Assembly: GCA_000729835.1 (NCBI GenBank)
Contig: JFHB01000112.1
Coordinates: 1-64,000, forward strand
Length of the DNA: 64,000 bases
Source: Atkinsonella hypoxylon
Lineage: Eukaryota > Ascomycota > Sordariomycetes > Hypocreales > Clavicipitaceae
Reading direction: 5' to 3'
The notes under the pieces are model-generated. The model saw only the letters and a list, made by a program, of their open reading frames with translations. It had not been told where the DNA came from and did no database searches. Position numbers and translations under genes: made by a program. Position 1 is the first letter of the stretch; every line of letters starts with the position of its first letter. Shown here piece after piece: positions 45,855-57,444 of the stretch.

Positions 45855-46512
45855 CCTCACTGGAGTAGCGCCTGACTGCAGTGAGTGGCAGCGCAGGTGG
45901 TGGCAAAACAAAGTCCTGCTGCAATCGCAATTGATAGAAAGTCGGATGCTGAGCAGCTTGATGGAACCTGGAGTTGAAGAAAGGGAGAGGCGATCCAAGA
46001 TTTTGGTCTACGGGGGGAAGTTGTTTCAATCAACAGTCGCACCAAGTCTGTAGACGACGATGAAGCAAACCCGATCAAACAACGACCTGACTATAATAAC
46101 GTAGCCAATGGGAAGGGCTATTATACGCCACAGACCCACACACACTATAGTCAGGTCAGTCTCCTATTCAGCGGGAAATAAAGTGACCAGGAATGGTGGA
46201 TGACATTAATGCTTAATTGCGAGGCCACTCTTGCGATTCGTCTCAACCCAGTAAGCATGACCTGCGCCAAATGACTGTTGAGTGCATAATTTCTAGGTTT
46301 TTCTGTCGAGAGAGATGGAATTACTCTCCCTCTCGTGCGTTATCCTACAATGGGTGGTGGTTGAGGGCGGCATGTTTCAAGGTAAAAAGGGACAAACTGC
46401 TTTTATAATTGCACAACCAGTTGCCATTGTCAAGACAAACTTTTTACCAACTATCGTTAAAGTAGTGTCGCACACCCTCTCCTCACTTTCGTTGTTCTCA
46501 ACAAAAAAACAT
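45855..46512. promoter_or_regulatory. Intergenic promoter region of GH16 gene, with inverted repeat
   Basis: GACCTGACTATA at 46084-46095 and TATAGTCAGGTC at 46146-46157 form a perfect 12-bp inverted repeat, 50 bp apart, about 230 bp upstream of the GH16 start. A CCAATGGG sequence sits between the arms. The rest is the 3' flank of katG. No gene is seen here. Confidence 0.5.
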
Positions 46513-48817
46513 TTACAGTCGGCTAACTGCCTTTTTGTTTCCAACCTTCTGTAAATCAAATCGGTCCAGATTCATAACCTTATCCCAAGCAGCCACGAAG
46601 TCCTTCACGAACTTCTGAGCACCATCAGCGCTGGCATAAACCTCAGCGACGGCACGTAATTCGGCATGGGATCCGAAGATGAGATCATTGCGAGTGGCAC
46701 TCCACTTCTTGGCACCCGTCTTGCGGTCGAAGCCCTCAAAAGTGTCATCACCCGTGTCTTTCCATTCGGTACTCATATCTAAGAGATTGACAAAGAAATC
46801 GTTGGTCAGGACTCCGGGTCTAGAGGTAAAGACGCCGTGAGCAGAGCCATCATAATTGGTATTCAGGACACGCAAGCCACCAATCAAAACAGTGAGCTCA
46901 GGAGCCGATAAAGTCAGCAGGTGAGCGCGATCCACAAGGAGGTGCTCCTGCTTAACGACACCGTGGGACTTGCCATAGTTGCGGAAGCCATCAGCAATGG
47001 GTTCGAGGTGTCCGATAGATACAACGTCGGTCTGCTCCTGGGTGGCATCACCTCGGCCGGGAGTAAAAGGAACAGTAATGTTGACACCAGCGTCACGAGC
47101 AGCCTTCTCAACGCCAGCAACACCGGCGAGCACAATCAGGTCAGCAATGGAAATAATCTTGCCACTCTGGTTGAAGCGCTTTTGGAGATCCTCAAGAGCG
47201 CCAAGGGCCTTGGCTAGCTGAGGAGGGTTGTTGACCTTCCAGTCTTTCTGAGGAGCCAGACGAATGCGGGCGCCGTTGGCACCACCGCGCTTGTCGCTAC
47301 CTCGGAAGGTGGAGGCGGAAGCCCAGGCGGTGGACACAAGCTGAGACACATCAATACCGAGATTGAGAATTTCCTTCTTGATGGCAGCCACGTCATTATC
47401 ATCAATCAAAGCATGACTGACGGGAGGGATAGGATCTTGCCAAATGAGCTCCTCCTTGGGTACTTCAGGGCCAAGGTGTAGGGCCTTAGGTCCCATGTCA
47501 CGGTGGAGTAGCTTGTACCAAGCGCGAGCAAAAGCATCTGCGAACTGATCAGGATTCTCCAAGAAGCGTCGAGAAATTTTCTCATACACAGGGTCGAAGC
47601 GCAAGGCCAAATCAGTGGTAAGCATCTTGGGTTTGTGGAACTTGTTGGGCTCGTAGGCGTCAGGGATGATCAGGTCGTCGGTCTTGGCCACCCACTGATT
47701 GGCGCCAGCGGGAGACTTTGTCAGCTCCCACTCATATTTGAAGAGATATTCGAAAAACTGGTTACTCCACTTTGTCGGTGTCTTGGTCCAAGTAACCTCG
47801 AGGCCGCTAGTGATGGTGTCTGGACCTTTGCCGGTACCGTAAGTGCTCTTCCAACCCAAACCCTGTTGCTCGATATTGGCAGCTTCGGGCTCTTTTCCCA
47901 CATTTGTTGCGGGGCCGGCGCCGTGGGTTTTGCCAAAAGTATGACCTCCAGCAATCAAGGCAACGGTCTCCTCATCGTTCATGCCCATGTTACCAAAGGT
48001 GATGCGAATCTCTCGGGCCGAGGCAATGGGGTCGGGATTGCCGTCAACTCCTTCCGGATTGCCATAGATCAAGCCCATATGAGCAGCAGCAAGAGGACGC
48101 TCAAGATCACGCTTCTGCGGATCCTTCTCATTGCGGTAACGAATGTCGTTACCCAACCAAGTGGTTTCTCCTCCCCAGTAGACTGACTCATCGGCTTCCC
48201 ATTCATCAACACGACCACCAGAAAAGCCGAACGTCTTGAAACCCATGGATTCCAGAGCGACGTTGCCAGCCAAAGACAACAGGTCAGCCCATGAAATCTT
48301 GTTGCCATACTTCTGTTTGATGGGCCACAGCAGACGCCTGGCTTTGTCAAGACTAACATTGTCGGGCCAGCTGTTGAGGGGAGCAAATCGCTGTTGACCC
48401 TATGCCAAAGTCCACCCAAATAGGGGTGGCGAAAGTTAGTATAACGAATTCATGAAATTGATGGATTGGGAAGGAATGGAGTCTAACATGACCACCACCG
48501 CCACGTCCGTCAAGGACACGGTAAGTACCAGCATGGTGCCAAGACAATCGAATGAAGAGGCCTCCATAGTGGCCGAAGTCAGCAGGCCACCAGTCCTGAG
48601 AATCAGTCATTAGGGCGGTTAAATCCTTCTTGAGTCCCTCGAAGTCGAGGGACTTGAAAGCAGATGCATAATCAAAGTCTTCACCGAGGGGGTTGGTGAC
48701 TGAAGTATGCTGGCGAAGGACGTTGAGCCTGAGAGACTCGGGCCACCAGTCGCGGTTCTGGGTGCCGCCGCCAGCAACGGAAAGCGAGGCGCGCACCGGG
48801 CACTTGCTCTCGGCCAT
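46513..48817 (-). CDS. katG: Catalase-peroxidase KatG
   Basis: Two exons, 48817-48488 and 48399-46513, give 738 residues, the normal length. In the N-terminal haem domain the distal residues are Arg90, Trp93 and His94 (IRLSWHHAGTYR). The Trp93-Tyr222-Met248 cross-linked adduct of catalase-peroxidases is predicted from GLIYGNPEG and GNMGMND. The proximal haem ligand is His263, in GGHTFGKTHGAGP. The C-terminal domain is a degenerate duplicate, as usual. KatG breaks down hydrogen peroxide with both catalase and peroxidase activity; fungal members were acquired from bacteria. Lack of a signal peptide suggests an intracellular form. The intron has an unusual donor, GTTAGA, chosen because it keeps the frame. 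The promoter side includes a TACCTAGGTACCT motif at 49111-49123. Confidence 0.97.
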
Positions 48818-49919
48818 GATGTCGTAGATATAAACGAGAGAGAGTATAGCTTAAGGCGCAGGTAGGATCGGCTCTCTCTCGCTTTTTGAGTAAGCTTAGG
48901 AGGAAGAGAGAGAAGGGGGGAAAGGATAGGTAGTTAGCCGGAGAGGGATGGAGGGTGGGGTGATATAAAACAGAAGGAAGTGAGGAGGGGCAGGCGCGAG
49001 GCCACGAGACCCAGGAAATCGACATCTGAACTCTTTCTACTGACACTGACATCAATCGACCCCGCGCAAAAGTGGTGGCAACAGTTCCCGCCGGACCCCG
49101 GAGCATTGCGTACCTAGGTACCTAACCTAACCGACCTTACTCTCTCATAGGAGCCCGAGAGGAGCTTGTTGCCATTGATGGCTTCAAAAGCTTGGCTGCT
49201 CCTCCCAGCGGGAACTGAGAGGGGCTGAGAGGGACATAGATGCTCAGATGTCGCGGGATGCTTCTCTGCACCGCTTCTTGTTTTTTTTTTTTTTTTTTCT
49301 GACCAATGGACGGCTTTCCGTTGGTCAAACCCGAGGCTGCAGATGGACCCAATGGGGGCAGCACCTAATGCAGCCGAAATCCAAACAATTCCATGAAGGG
49401 CCTCACCGATTCCGCCCAAACCGTCTGCTTCGTCAATAGACGGCACAACCCAGCTCTATCGGGCTCTAGTACAGGTCGAGATTCTTTCTGTATGTACGAC
49501 ACTTTCCTCCTCTCCTTCTGTGTCTGCACACACCAAAAAGCACAAGGTAGAGTTGCCGCTGCAAAGTTTGCCGAATCTCCTCCCACTTACCAAGGGTCAA
49601 TTACTAAACTAGCTTATAGTTAAAGAAGTTGATTGGGTATCAAAGGTTTCCCCGTGAAGACTGCGGTCCCGGGCACGAATATTATATAGTTACCTACCTA
49701 CTCCGTAGGGTATGTAGCTTTCAAGACGACGATCTGAGAATGTTCTAGAATCTACCCCGCTATGATCAGTGACAGTACGAGAGATCTTGAAGATAAGAGG
49801 ACGCTAACATCTTATCACTATGAAAAACTAAGAGACATGTGGGAAGTCCAAGGTGCTAGTGCGGTCAATGAACTGGTTTTAAACGATTCTATCTCTACGT
49901 AGACAGAGGAAGCAGGAGA

Positions 49920-49951
49920 GGCACACCTTCTGCGTGAATGCCTCAGGCATC
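49920..49951 (+). repeat. Copy 3 of the dispersed 'TTCGCGTGGATGCC' repeat
   Basis: This copy contains TTCTGCGTGAATGCCTCAGG and CATCAAG, a diverged form of the copies at 22043, 29922 and 51047. It extends to the right into a GTGCGCGGG segment also recognisable near the inverted copy at about 51020-51030. Confidence 0.55.
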
Positions 49952-51046
49952 AAGTGTTGTGCGCGGGGTCGGCGTTACGAAAGCGGACCAACTGGGCTGG
50001 ATCCGTGCAGGTGTGTGCGACCAATCAGAGCGCGCATTTATTCCAACACTACGCTTTTGTACGTACAAGGTAGTAGCTGTATATTTACCTAAAGACAAAT
50101 ACAAAGCTGCTTCGTTTGACACAGAAAATTCATGTTGTAGCTAATGTAGACGTGAATTTGGCGTAAAAGGGGAACAATGGACCGCACCTAGGAAGTAACT
50201 TCAAGCTTTTGCCGCCGTCGGGCGTTCTGGCGTTTGTTTCCCCGCGTAGCCCCTCACCACTCAGTCGCACTCACCACTTGGCTTCGTCGTCCCTCCGCAT
50301 CCGCATCCAGTTGAACGAGGGCGTCCCTGCATGCTGAACCTACCTGTGCCGGGCTTTTTAATGTTCCGAAGAATCTGTAGCATGTGCGAGTGCCGCTCCA
50401 CCGTGCTCATTTGGGGTGGAGCCAACGGTTCACGGGGGTTTTCCCAGTTTTTTTTTTTTTTTTAATTTTAATTTTATGATGACATTGATCAGGTCCGGCT
50501 TGGCGTGGAGGGTTCCGTTAATCAATTCTGGTCCTACGGGGTGGTGCGAAGAGCAGAGAAGAGCGAAATGTTTGCCATGGCGGCTGTTGTGGGGGGGCCA
50601 GCGGAATTGCTGGCCATTGATGAAAAGTCTTGATGCACGTAGGCGTTGGGTCTGGTGCTGTCCTAAGCGCAGGATTTCACTGTTGGAGGGAGCGTCCATC
50701 GTTCGATCTAGCATGCGGACAAGTACATGTACGTATGCTTTCTAGTGCTCCGTAGCCGGCTAAGCAAAGCCCCCGATATACGACTTGCGATGTACGCTTT
50801 GTAAATCGGATAATTGCTAGTACTTCTACTATCGCGTAGAGTAGCACGGTAGAGGGAAGTACCTAACAGACGAGATTTTTGATTGGTGTAAAATCCCTGT
50901 CAGTACCGCGTACAGCCGTATCGGCCCATAAGAGATGCAAGTACCTTTGCTGATTGTGAAACGCATCGACGAAAGCGGAAACTGTTTACCCGTCGGTCTC
51001 CAACGCTTTCCGACTCCGCGTGCCTTACCCGCGCACAAAAACACCA

Positions 51047-51108
51047 CGAGCCCAAGGTATCCACGCGAAAGGGGGGTATATCCTCGGCTTCGGATTCCGC
51101 CGTAGATA
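51047..51108 (-). repeat. Copy 4 of the dispersed 'TTCGCGTGGATGCC' repeat, inverted
   Basis: On the minus strand this reads GGCGGAATCCGAAGCCGA, ATACCCCCC, TTTCGCGTGGATACCTTGGG, matching 29922-29973 across its length. Confidence 0.7.
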
Positions 51109-51263
51109 CGGAGATTGGATCAAAAATAGTGAGTTGTGACATCTTCTGTGCCCTAGTGCCCTGTTTCTTTTATTCTCTTGGTCCATCAATTTACCAAGTA
51201 TTTAGTTAGAGTTCTGGTGGGAAAGTGGAGTTTTGCCCGTTCACTTATTCCCCCGGAGTGTTC

Positions 51264-51382
51264 AGCCGGCCCGTTCCCCCTGTTACCCGGCCTGACTGAA
51301 GATTTAGGGGTCAAGCCCACTATTCAGGGAGACCCAACCGCCTGATTGGTCAGTCTCGGAGACAGGGGGCATGGTCGGATCG
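51264..51382. repeat. Second copy of the 3.3 kb foldback family
   Basis: The left arm (about 51264-51298, with CCCCCTGTTACCCGGCCTGA) and right arm (about 51347-51382, with GACAGGGGGCATGGTCGG) are approximate reverse complements. Both arms resemble those of 3328-3530; the GGGGGCATGGTCGG block is common to both right arms. Confidence 0.65.
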
Positions 51383-52053
51383 TCCACACACACACCTCCT
51401 CCCCAAGCTGTAACAGGTGGTATGTTACCGTATTGTTAATCTATTTGAGACCTCACGATCTCCCGGTCCTCACTCCCTCAAACGTGACGACTGATTACGC
51501 CTTGACAAATAGGGCCACTGCATTTTTCTCTGAGGCCTAGAATCTTTACGCTCTATGCTACGTGAGCCTCCCCCCCGCTGCCTCTCTCCGGATACAGCGC
51601 GTCAGTGAGCCTCTTGTTCTTCATGATGAGATTACTCTCTTCTTTTTTTTTTGTCCTATAGCTAGCTGAGAGAGCGAGGAGACCGCTCCGCTCAGGCCAC
51701 TCGTATCTCTTTGCATATCACATAGCACGCCTACTGCCAGTGTTAAGACTGTGACTGCAGTGCATCGTAATATAATATCACTACATTGCAGCGACAATTT
51801 GCCATGCTTGTAGCATTGAAATTGACAAGTGGTATTTTGACTATATGAAACGCCTCTAAGTTGACGACAACATCGTATTCTCAGTCGGCTGATCAGATGC
51901 AATGGTAGGAAAGCAGATGCCAGCTCTGCACCGAAAAAGAAAATATGAAAAAAAAAAAAAATCACACTAGCCTAGAGATTTCAACCTCCGAGGTTCGAAT
52001 GCATAGCATCTTGCGCGCAAGACCCGACGCTCATACGGACGGACAGTGTTCGG

Positions 52054-52660
52054 TTAGTACTGGTCGTCCAGGGTCCCGGACACCTGTCGGTTCACATTTT
52101 CTTTAAAATGGCCCTCATAGTTTCCTGGCGGCCAGTACTTGCAAACCACGTAGGTCCCGTCAGCCTTGTCTTGACCTCCGTGACATTGCGCGTAGGCACA
52201 ACCAAACTCTGTAGTATTTTTCCACACCGCTTGAGTAAAATGTCCCGTCTGTGGCGAGTACTGAGGATTGTTAAAATCATAGTCCTTTCTTTCAGTGCCC
52301 CACATGTTCGTGAATTCACCCCAGCACTTGAACTTTGTCTTGTAGGCGAGGTTCTCTCCCGTAGTCTGACGGCACTCAAAACGTTAGAAGACGGCGTTTC
52401 ATGCAACACAGGCAAAGGAGTGTTTTGTGTGTCCTTTAGCTCACATCGTGGTAGAAGTTGCAGGTATCTGCCCAAGCCTGGGCCTGTTCAGCCAAATTGT
52501 CACTCCAATCGAGCGGATCTGCATCGTGCTGTTTGCGATAGAACGCATGAGACTCGATCATCTCTTCCTTGAAGTCTTCCGCACGACGTATGTGGCCCAT
52601 TTTCAAAGCCGCGCACACAGCCGCTAGTTGCAGGGCAGTCGCCAGAATTGTGTACTTCAT
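52054..52660 (-). CDS. Secreted CAP/PR-1 (SCP/TAPS) domain protein
   Basis: Two exons, 52660-52445 and 52365-52054, give 175 residues. Residues 1 to about 19 form a signal peptide (MKYTILATALQLAAVCAAL). The remainder is one CAP domain: the helix IESHAFYRKQHDADPLDW, ENLAYK, the CAP1 signature GHFTQAVW at 113-120, and the CAP2 signature YVVCKYWPPGNY ending at about 154. Fungal CAP proteins such as Pry1 bind and export sterols or fatty acids; that activity is possible but not shown. An alternative acceptor 9 bp upstream would insert Cys-Arg-Gln in frame; the CAG acceptor is preferred because it lies at a usual distance from a CTAAC branch site. Six or more cysteines fit a secreted disulphide-bonded fold. 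Confidence 0.92.
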
Positions 52661-54343
52661 TGTGACTTGGCAGAGACAATAAAAGATTGAAAAGAGTAAA
52701 GAGCCTTGTAGAAACCGAAGCCAAGAGGGTAGTGTAGGGTCCCTGCGCCTTGCTATTTGTCTCGAGGATGGGTAAATGTCTTTATGCTGGGAGACGGCTG
52801 TCTTTTTGTATGGAAGCCAGACGTTGCATCGATTGCGGTTTGCCGATTTCAGATTTAATGCACAACGTAGCAGTGCAGAAATAAGATTCACACTTGCATG
52901 CCAATCGGCTCTCAACCGGCATCCAACCCACATTGTGTAGTTGGGGAACAAATTTAGCTGTGATCACGAGGCTGCGGCATGGACTGAAAAATCTCCACCG
53001 CATCACGGATTATTGGGCAAAACATGAGAATAGGCGGAGGTCGTTGTCCCTAACATCTGGGTAAAAACGGTCTTGTTCTCAACGGTGAAGCGCCGGGTGT
53101 GGAGGCCGGGGTCACCTAGCTGTGGGAGACCAAATTCGGTTTAGCTGGCGGGTGAACCTATCAATGGCTTAATAGCCTAGGAGCGTGCCTTTCACTAAGT
53201 AACCGACTCTCTGAATAGTGCAACGGCAGAAACGAGGTTGTCGCAAAAAAAAAAAAAAAAATGGAACTGTGACGTGGCTCCGTTTAGACTCCCTTGTATA
53301 TGCAAGGTACCGTGCGACCAGGTCATAGCGACCCGCACACCATCCGTTACCTTGTGGTACCTCTAAACCGCCACAACTGCTAGCTCCAACTGCCCTCTAG
53401 TCGGTCCTCCGGTCCTCCGGTTGCAATGTGTGCGTGCGATGGTATGATTTCTATTTTAAATGACCTTCACACCGAAACTCAAGTCTCGTCCCCAACTATG
53501 ATTTCTTTCCAGTCCTGAGTTGGGCCCACTCGCACTTTCGTGACCGCGTTGCTACCTTTCGCACCGCCAGAGGGATACAGCTCTAATTTGCTCAAGTTTC
53601 TTTAAATCATGTACGGAATTCTAGCCGATTCTGGGCAAATCATAATCAGCCGCACTGAGCACATAACCCAGCTATGCCGCACTCGGGTGTGCGAGACCTA
53701 CCTTAGCCATCGGCATGTTACTGTAGATGGTCCGAGAAGTTATCGACGGCCAGGTCAGCGACGTAGTCTGCATAACGAGCGTCATCAAAGCTGAGGGACT
53801 GGACTGCTCGGCAGGGTGGATCCTGCTTGAGAACACTGCAGGGTGTGGAATGCTCGCAGGTTAGGCAGCGCTCGAGAGCTGGCCACCGTCGATGATGTCG
53901 ACGAGGTTCTGTTATGGTCTACAGGGCGTTGCGGTGACGTCGGCGAGAGTCTCGACCAGCATTATTTTGAACAACCTTGTTCTGCAGGCATGGTAGTGCC
54001 CTTGTTGACCCTCGCAAAGGGGGGGAAAATCCCTAAATCAAGCAGGGGGATTTGTGCTCGGAGGTCGCCTGGGAAATTTTGGATGTCCTCGCCGAGACTA
54101 AGAATCAGTTCTCGCCTTTGAACTGCTAGAAGGCAAGTGACGGTGTGACGTGTCGCTATTGCGTTGTACCAGCGTGGCTAAACTATCGAACACTATGTTG
54201 ATTCTAAGACACTGAGCGCTCTATGTTCATGTCAATCCTGATTCAAAGTAGATTAGAAAACAATACACGCATAGAAAAGAGGCGCATGGGATATAGTAGC
54301 CTTCTTCGCCTGCCCCCCTCCCGGCCTATAGTCGCACGCAGAT
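52661..54343. other. Intergenic region, no gene supported
   Basis: This region holds the promoter of the CAP gene and the 3' flank of LST8. Frames at 53609-53794 and 53843-54121 have no motif. There is a short A run at about 53245-53260. Nothing else was recognised. Confidence 0.45.
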
Positions 54344-55616
54344 TTATCGCGTCTCGGAATAGTCATTCAACGCAACACAAACAGCACCGCGATGGTGTCC
54401 GTTATACTGTCGAATAATCTGCTGGCTATGCACTTCCCATAGCCGCGCGTAATGATCAGAGCAAGCAGTAACCAAGTACGCCGAATCAGCGCTAAAGGCG
54501 CAGTCCCATACCCAGCGCTGATGTCCCGTTAATGTTGCCTCGAGGGGAAATGGCTTCGGATCCTTCTCGCCCTCGTCCTGGGGTTTCGTATTATTGACCT
54601 CCCAGATCTTCGCAGTGTGGTCCGCGCTGCATGTCGCAAGTTTCTTTACGTCCGGCGATAACAGAATGCGAGTGATGTACTCCTTATGCGCACTAAAGTG
54701 TGTTATCGGCATGATCTGAGTTTGGTCGTATGTTTGTTGTAACTTCCACACAAAGACGTTTCCCTGACATTTTGTTAGTCACCGATACATACATAAGGAC
54801 AAAACAAAAAGTGAAAGAGATATTAAGGGCTGAATTCGCGTAGAACCACGCGATACATACCGATGTGTTGGCAGCGCACAGCAGTGTTCCGTCGCTTGCA
54901 ACCGTGACGCTCGACACTGGGACGTCATCCTCCGGAAACAGCTCATGTGCACATGTATTCTCTGCTAGGTCCCATATTCTCACACTTCCAGCTCGATCAC
55001 AGCTAATAATCTCACCCTGGTTGGGATGAATAACAACGTCGTTCACCGGCGAGCTGTGGTTGTAGCTGCGCTGAATAGAGCCAGTTCTTGTTTCCCAAAT
55101 CTTAACGGTACCATCTTCGGAGCTTGTAACCATCCATTTGCCTTCGCAGTGGAACGCAACACCTGTGATGTTGCCCGTGTGGCCCTCAAATGTCAAAAGC
55201 GGATTAGGGTTGGTAGACTTGATATCGTAAAGCTTAATAGTATGGTGGCCTGCCGCCGCGAGAAATCGCTTGTCGGGGGAGATGCATAGTCGATTTACCT
55301 GGGAATCGGGGTGCTGAATCGTGCGCGAGCAGATGCCTGAGAGTGCCTCCCAGAATCTTATGGTATGGTCGTATCCCGCTGTCATCGGTAGATGTCAGTA
55401 TGCACATACACTCTAACCATGTGCGTGTGCTTTGCTGTCACTGCGATATACTCCTGCGACTTCATGGGGGAGCCAACGCAATGTCCGTGTCGACTATTGC
55501 AAGAAGAAAGAATTCTCACAAGTGGACAATATGCTGTTCGACAATGGGTGGTGGGACGCAAGGCAGACAGAGACAAGGCGTAGCGCAGACATACCGGTGC
55601 AGAGAATAACGGACAT
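54344..55616 (-). CDS. LST8: Lst8, WD40 subunit of TOR complexes 1 and 2
   Basis: Three exons (55616-55595, 55378-54861, 54763-54344) give 319 residues, close to other Lst8 proteins. Exon 1 codes only MSVILCT and part of the next codon; the protein continues AGYDHTIRFWEALSG. The product is a seven-bladed WD40 propeller; visible repeat ends include KLYD, KIWE, RIWD, FVWK, KIWE and RLWE. Lst8 (mLST8/GbetaL in animals, Wat1/Pop3 in fission yeast) binds the kinase domain of TOR and is required for the stability or activity of TORC1 and TORC2, which control growth in response to nutrients. The tiny first exon is easily missed by automatic annotation. No missing or unusual residue was noticed. Confidence 0.95.
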
Positions 55617-56468
55617 CGCCGCGTCTAGCCCAGCGGGCTGCAGTTATCGCAGTTCGTATGCGCCAAGAGAAGAAGAAGCGAAAGGTGAAGTTGTAACACT
55701 GCGGTGAAGAGAGGTCTGAGTCGTAACATTGGAGTTGTCGAGGAGCTGTAAGATGCCAAAAATATTCTCCACTCTGGAGTTCCAAGTCTAGAAGGCGGGG
55801 GCTGTTTTGTCTACCTAGTTCAGTAGGCGGTGAACAAGGTCTTGCATCCCTCTGATTAAATTGGCGAATACATAAACATGATGTAGCAAAGGCATTTTTG
55901 AACATGTAGCAGCACCTAGACCCAAACAAAAGGTACTACTTCCGCACATAATTTTCTCTCCTGTAGCGGTTGACCTTGACGTATGAATTACCTGGTGTAG
56001 GTAGATGCGCTGGGTGATGACGCTCGCTGTTCTCCACATTTTAGGTGCCGCTCGCTACATTCTTACAGGTTTCGGCAGTTGGCAGTTGGCAGTTGAGCTT
56101 CAGTGTCCTGCCGAACGGCGGGTCCCAGTCGTGCGGCGCTTTCCGGTATCAAGCACCGAGGTACCTAGGTACCTGGATAATAGTGGACGACGTGTTAATT
56201 GGCCTTGTCGTTTTGATTCCCATCTTTGCAAATTCACTGCTCCTCGTCACACCGACCTACAGATTCTCCCTGTGCCCCTTTCTGTTTGCTATTGCTCCGT
56301 TTGCGTGGCGAGGTTATAAGGCGACGTTGGAATTTACTTCTCCCGACGAAAATAAAAGTCCGAACGACTCTCTGCCCCTCGTTGGACTTGTCGTGCCCCG
56401 CAGTAAAACGTCGTCGTCGAAGGAGTAAAAGATCAAACAACCAGCACGAGACACAACCGAGGATCAGG
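55617..56468. promoter_or_regulatory. Divergent intergenic region between LST8 and the HD-domain gene
   Basis: About 850 bp separate the two start codons, so both promoters must lie here. A perfect 16-bp palindrome AGGTACCTAGGTACCT at 56159-56174 is identical to 486-501. Short frames have no motif. No TATA or CCAAT box can be assigned with confidence. Confidence 0.5.
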
Positions 56469-57444
56469 ATGGGATCGCAAGATGACCACCACGCCGTGAA
56501 TGGCAAGCTGGATATTGCTAGTATGTTTGCCGGAATGATTTTGGACCACGAATCGAAGGAAGAAAGTGATTGACTTGTGCTGTACCTAGATCTGGGATTT
56601 ACCCCCACGATTAAGGTTCCTGGGGAATGGGAAGTTGACAAAGTTCTGGATGCGATACCTGGTGGCGCGCCCAAATCTGGCGGGCAGTCGCCTCTGGCGT
56701 TCTTTCACATGCTCGAGCGATTGAAGACGACGAAACGAGAGGGTTGGAGGCGCTTTGGAATTGTGAGGTAGGGCTCCCCCTCCCCCAATTTGAATATCAG
56801 CCTTGCGATTGTAGCACAATCCTTGAGGGGTCATTGTCCTTCGTAACTAATGCTGATGAGTTCTCACGTATCACAGAGGCGAGTCCATATCCGACCACAT
56901 GTATCGCATGTCCATCATTTCCATGTTCGCCCCTCCCACACTCGCCGCACGCCTCGATTTACCCAAATGCATGAAAATGTGCCTGATCCACGACATGGCG
57001 GAGCTTCTTGTCGGGGACATCACGCCTGTAGATGGAGTTGCGAAGCCCGAGAAGAGCCGACGGGAGAGCTTGACCATAGATTTCCTGACTAAGAATCTAT
57101 TTGGAAACAACGATGACGCGGCCATTGGGCAGGAAATCCGAGACATTTGGAACGAATATGAGGAGAACAAGACGCTGGACAGCCACTACGTGCACGACAT
57201 TGACAAGATGGAGCTGTTGCTCCAGATGGCGGAATATGAGAGTCGTGCAGAGGGCACACTTGTTCTCCAAGAATTCGCGTACGTGGCCAAGAACATGACG
57301 CTTCCCGAGACGAAGGCATGGGCGGATGAGCTGCTGAAGGAGAGGGAGGCGTTTTGGAAGGAAAGGGGACGAGAGGAAGTGACCAAGGAGGAATGGGATG
57401 AGTATGAGAAGAGGATGCAGAATGAGTATTGTGCACAGGATTGA
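56469..57444 (+). CDS. HD-domain metal-dependent phosphohydrolase (HDDC2/YfbR-type 5'-deoxynucleotidase)
   Basis: Three exons (56469-56520, 56590-56767, 56877-57444) give 265 residues. The HD-domain metal ligands are present: His84 in SISDHMYRM, the His115-Asp116 pair in CLIHDMAELLVGD with Asp124, and a later Asp in YVHDIDKMELLLQ. This pattern fits HDDC2 and the yeast pair Ygk1/YBR242W, which hydrolyse deoxyribonucleoside 5'-monophosphates and so help balance nucleotide pools. Residues 18-50 (GFTPTIKVPGEWEVDKVLD) precede the domain as a flexible tail; the C-terminal 80 residues are charged and helical. Substrate range is inferred from the family. The first exon is 52 bp and is confirmed only by frame and splice-site agreement. 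Confidence 0.9.

Larger units (their letters stand above)
48818..52053. other. Gene-free, repeat-rich region
   Basis: The region upstream of katG and downstream of the CAP gene carries no supported gene. It includes the TACCTAGGTACCT motif (49111-49123), T runs at about 49281-49298 and 50450-50463, a TACTCCGTA word at 49699-49707, dispersed-repeat copies at about 49920-49951 and 51047-51108, and a foldback repeat at 51264-51382. The frame at 50416-50745 has no motif. Confidence 0.5.

Noticed and set aside
47635..48186. 183-codon plus-strand frame
   Set aside because: Antisense shadow of katG.
51980..52030. tRNA-like GGTTCGAATGC sequence
   Set aside because: Resembles a T-arm but no A box, anticodon arm or acceptor stem could be paired around it.
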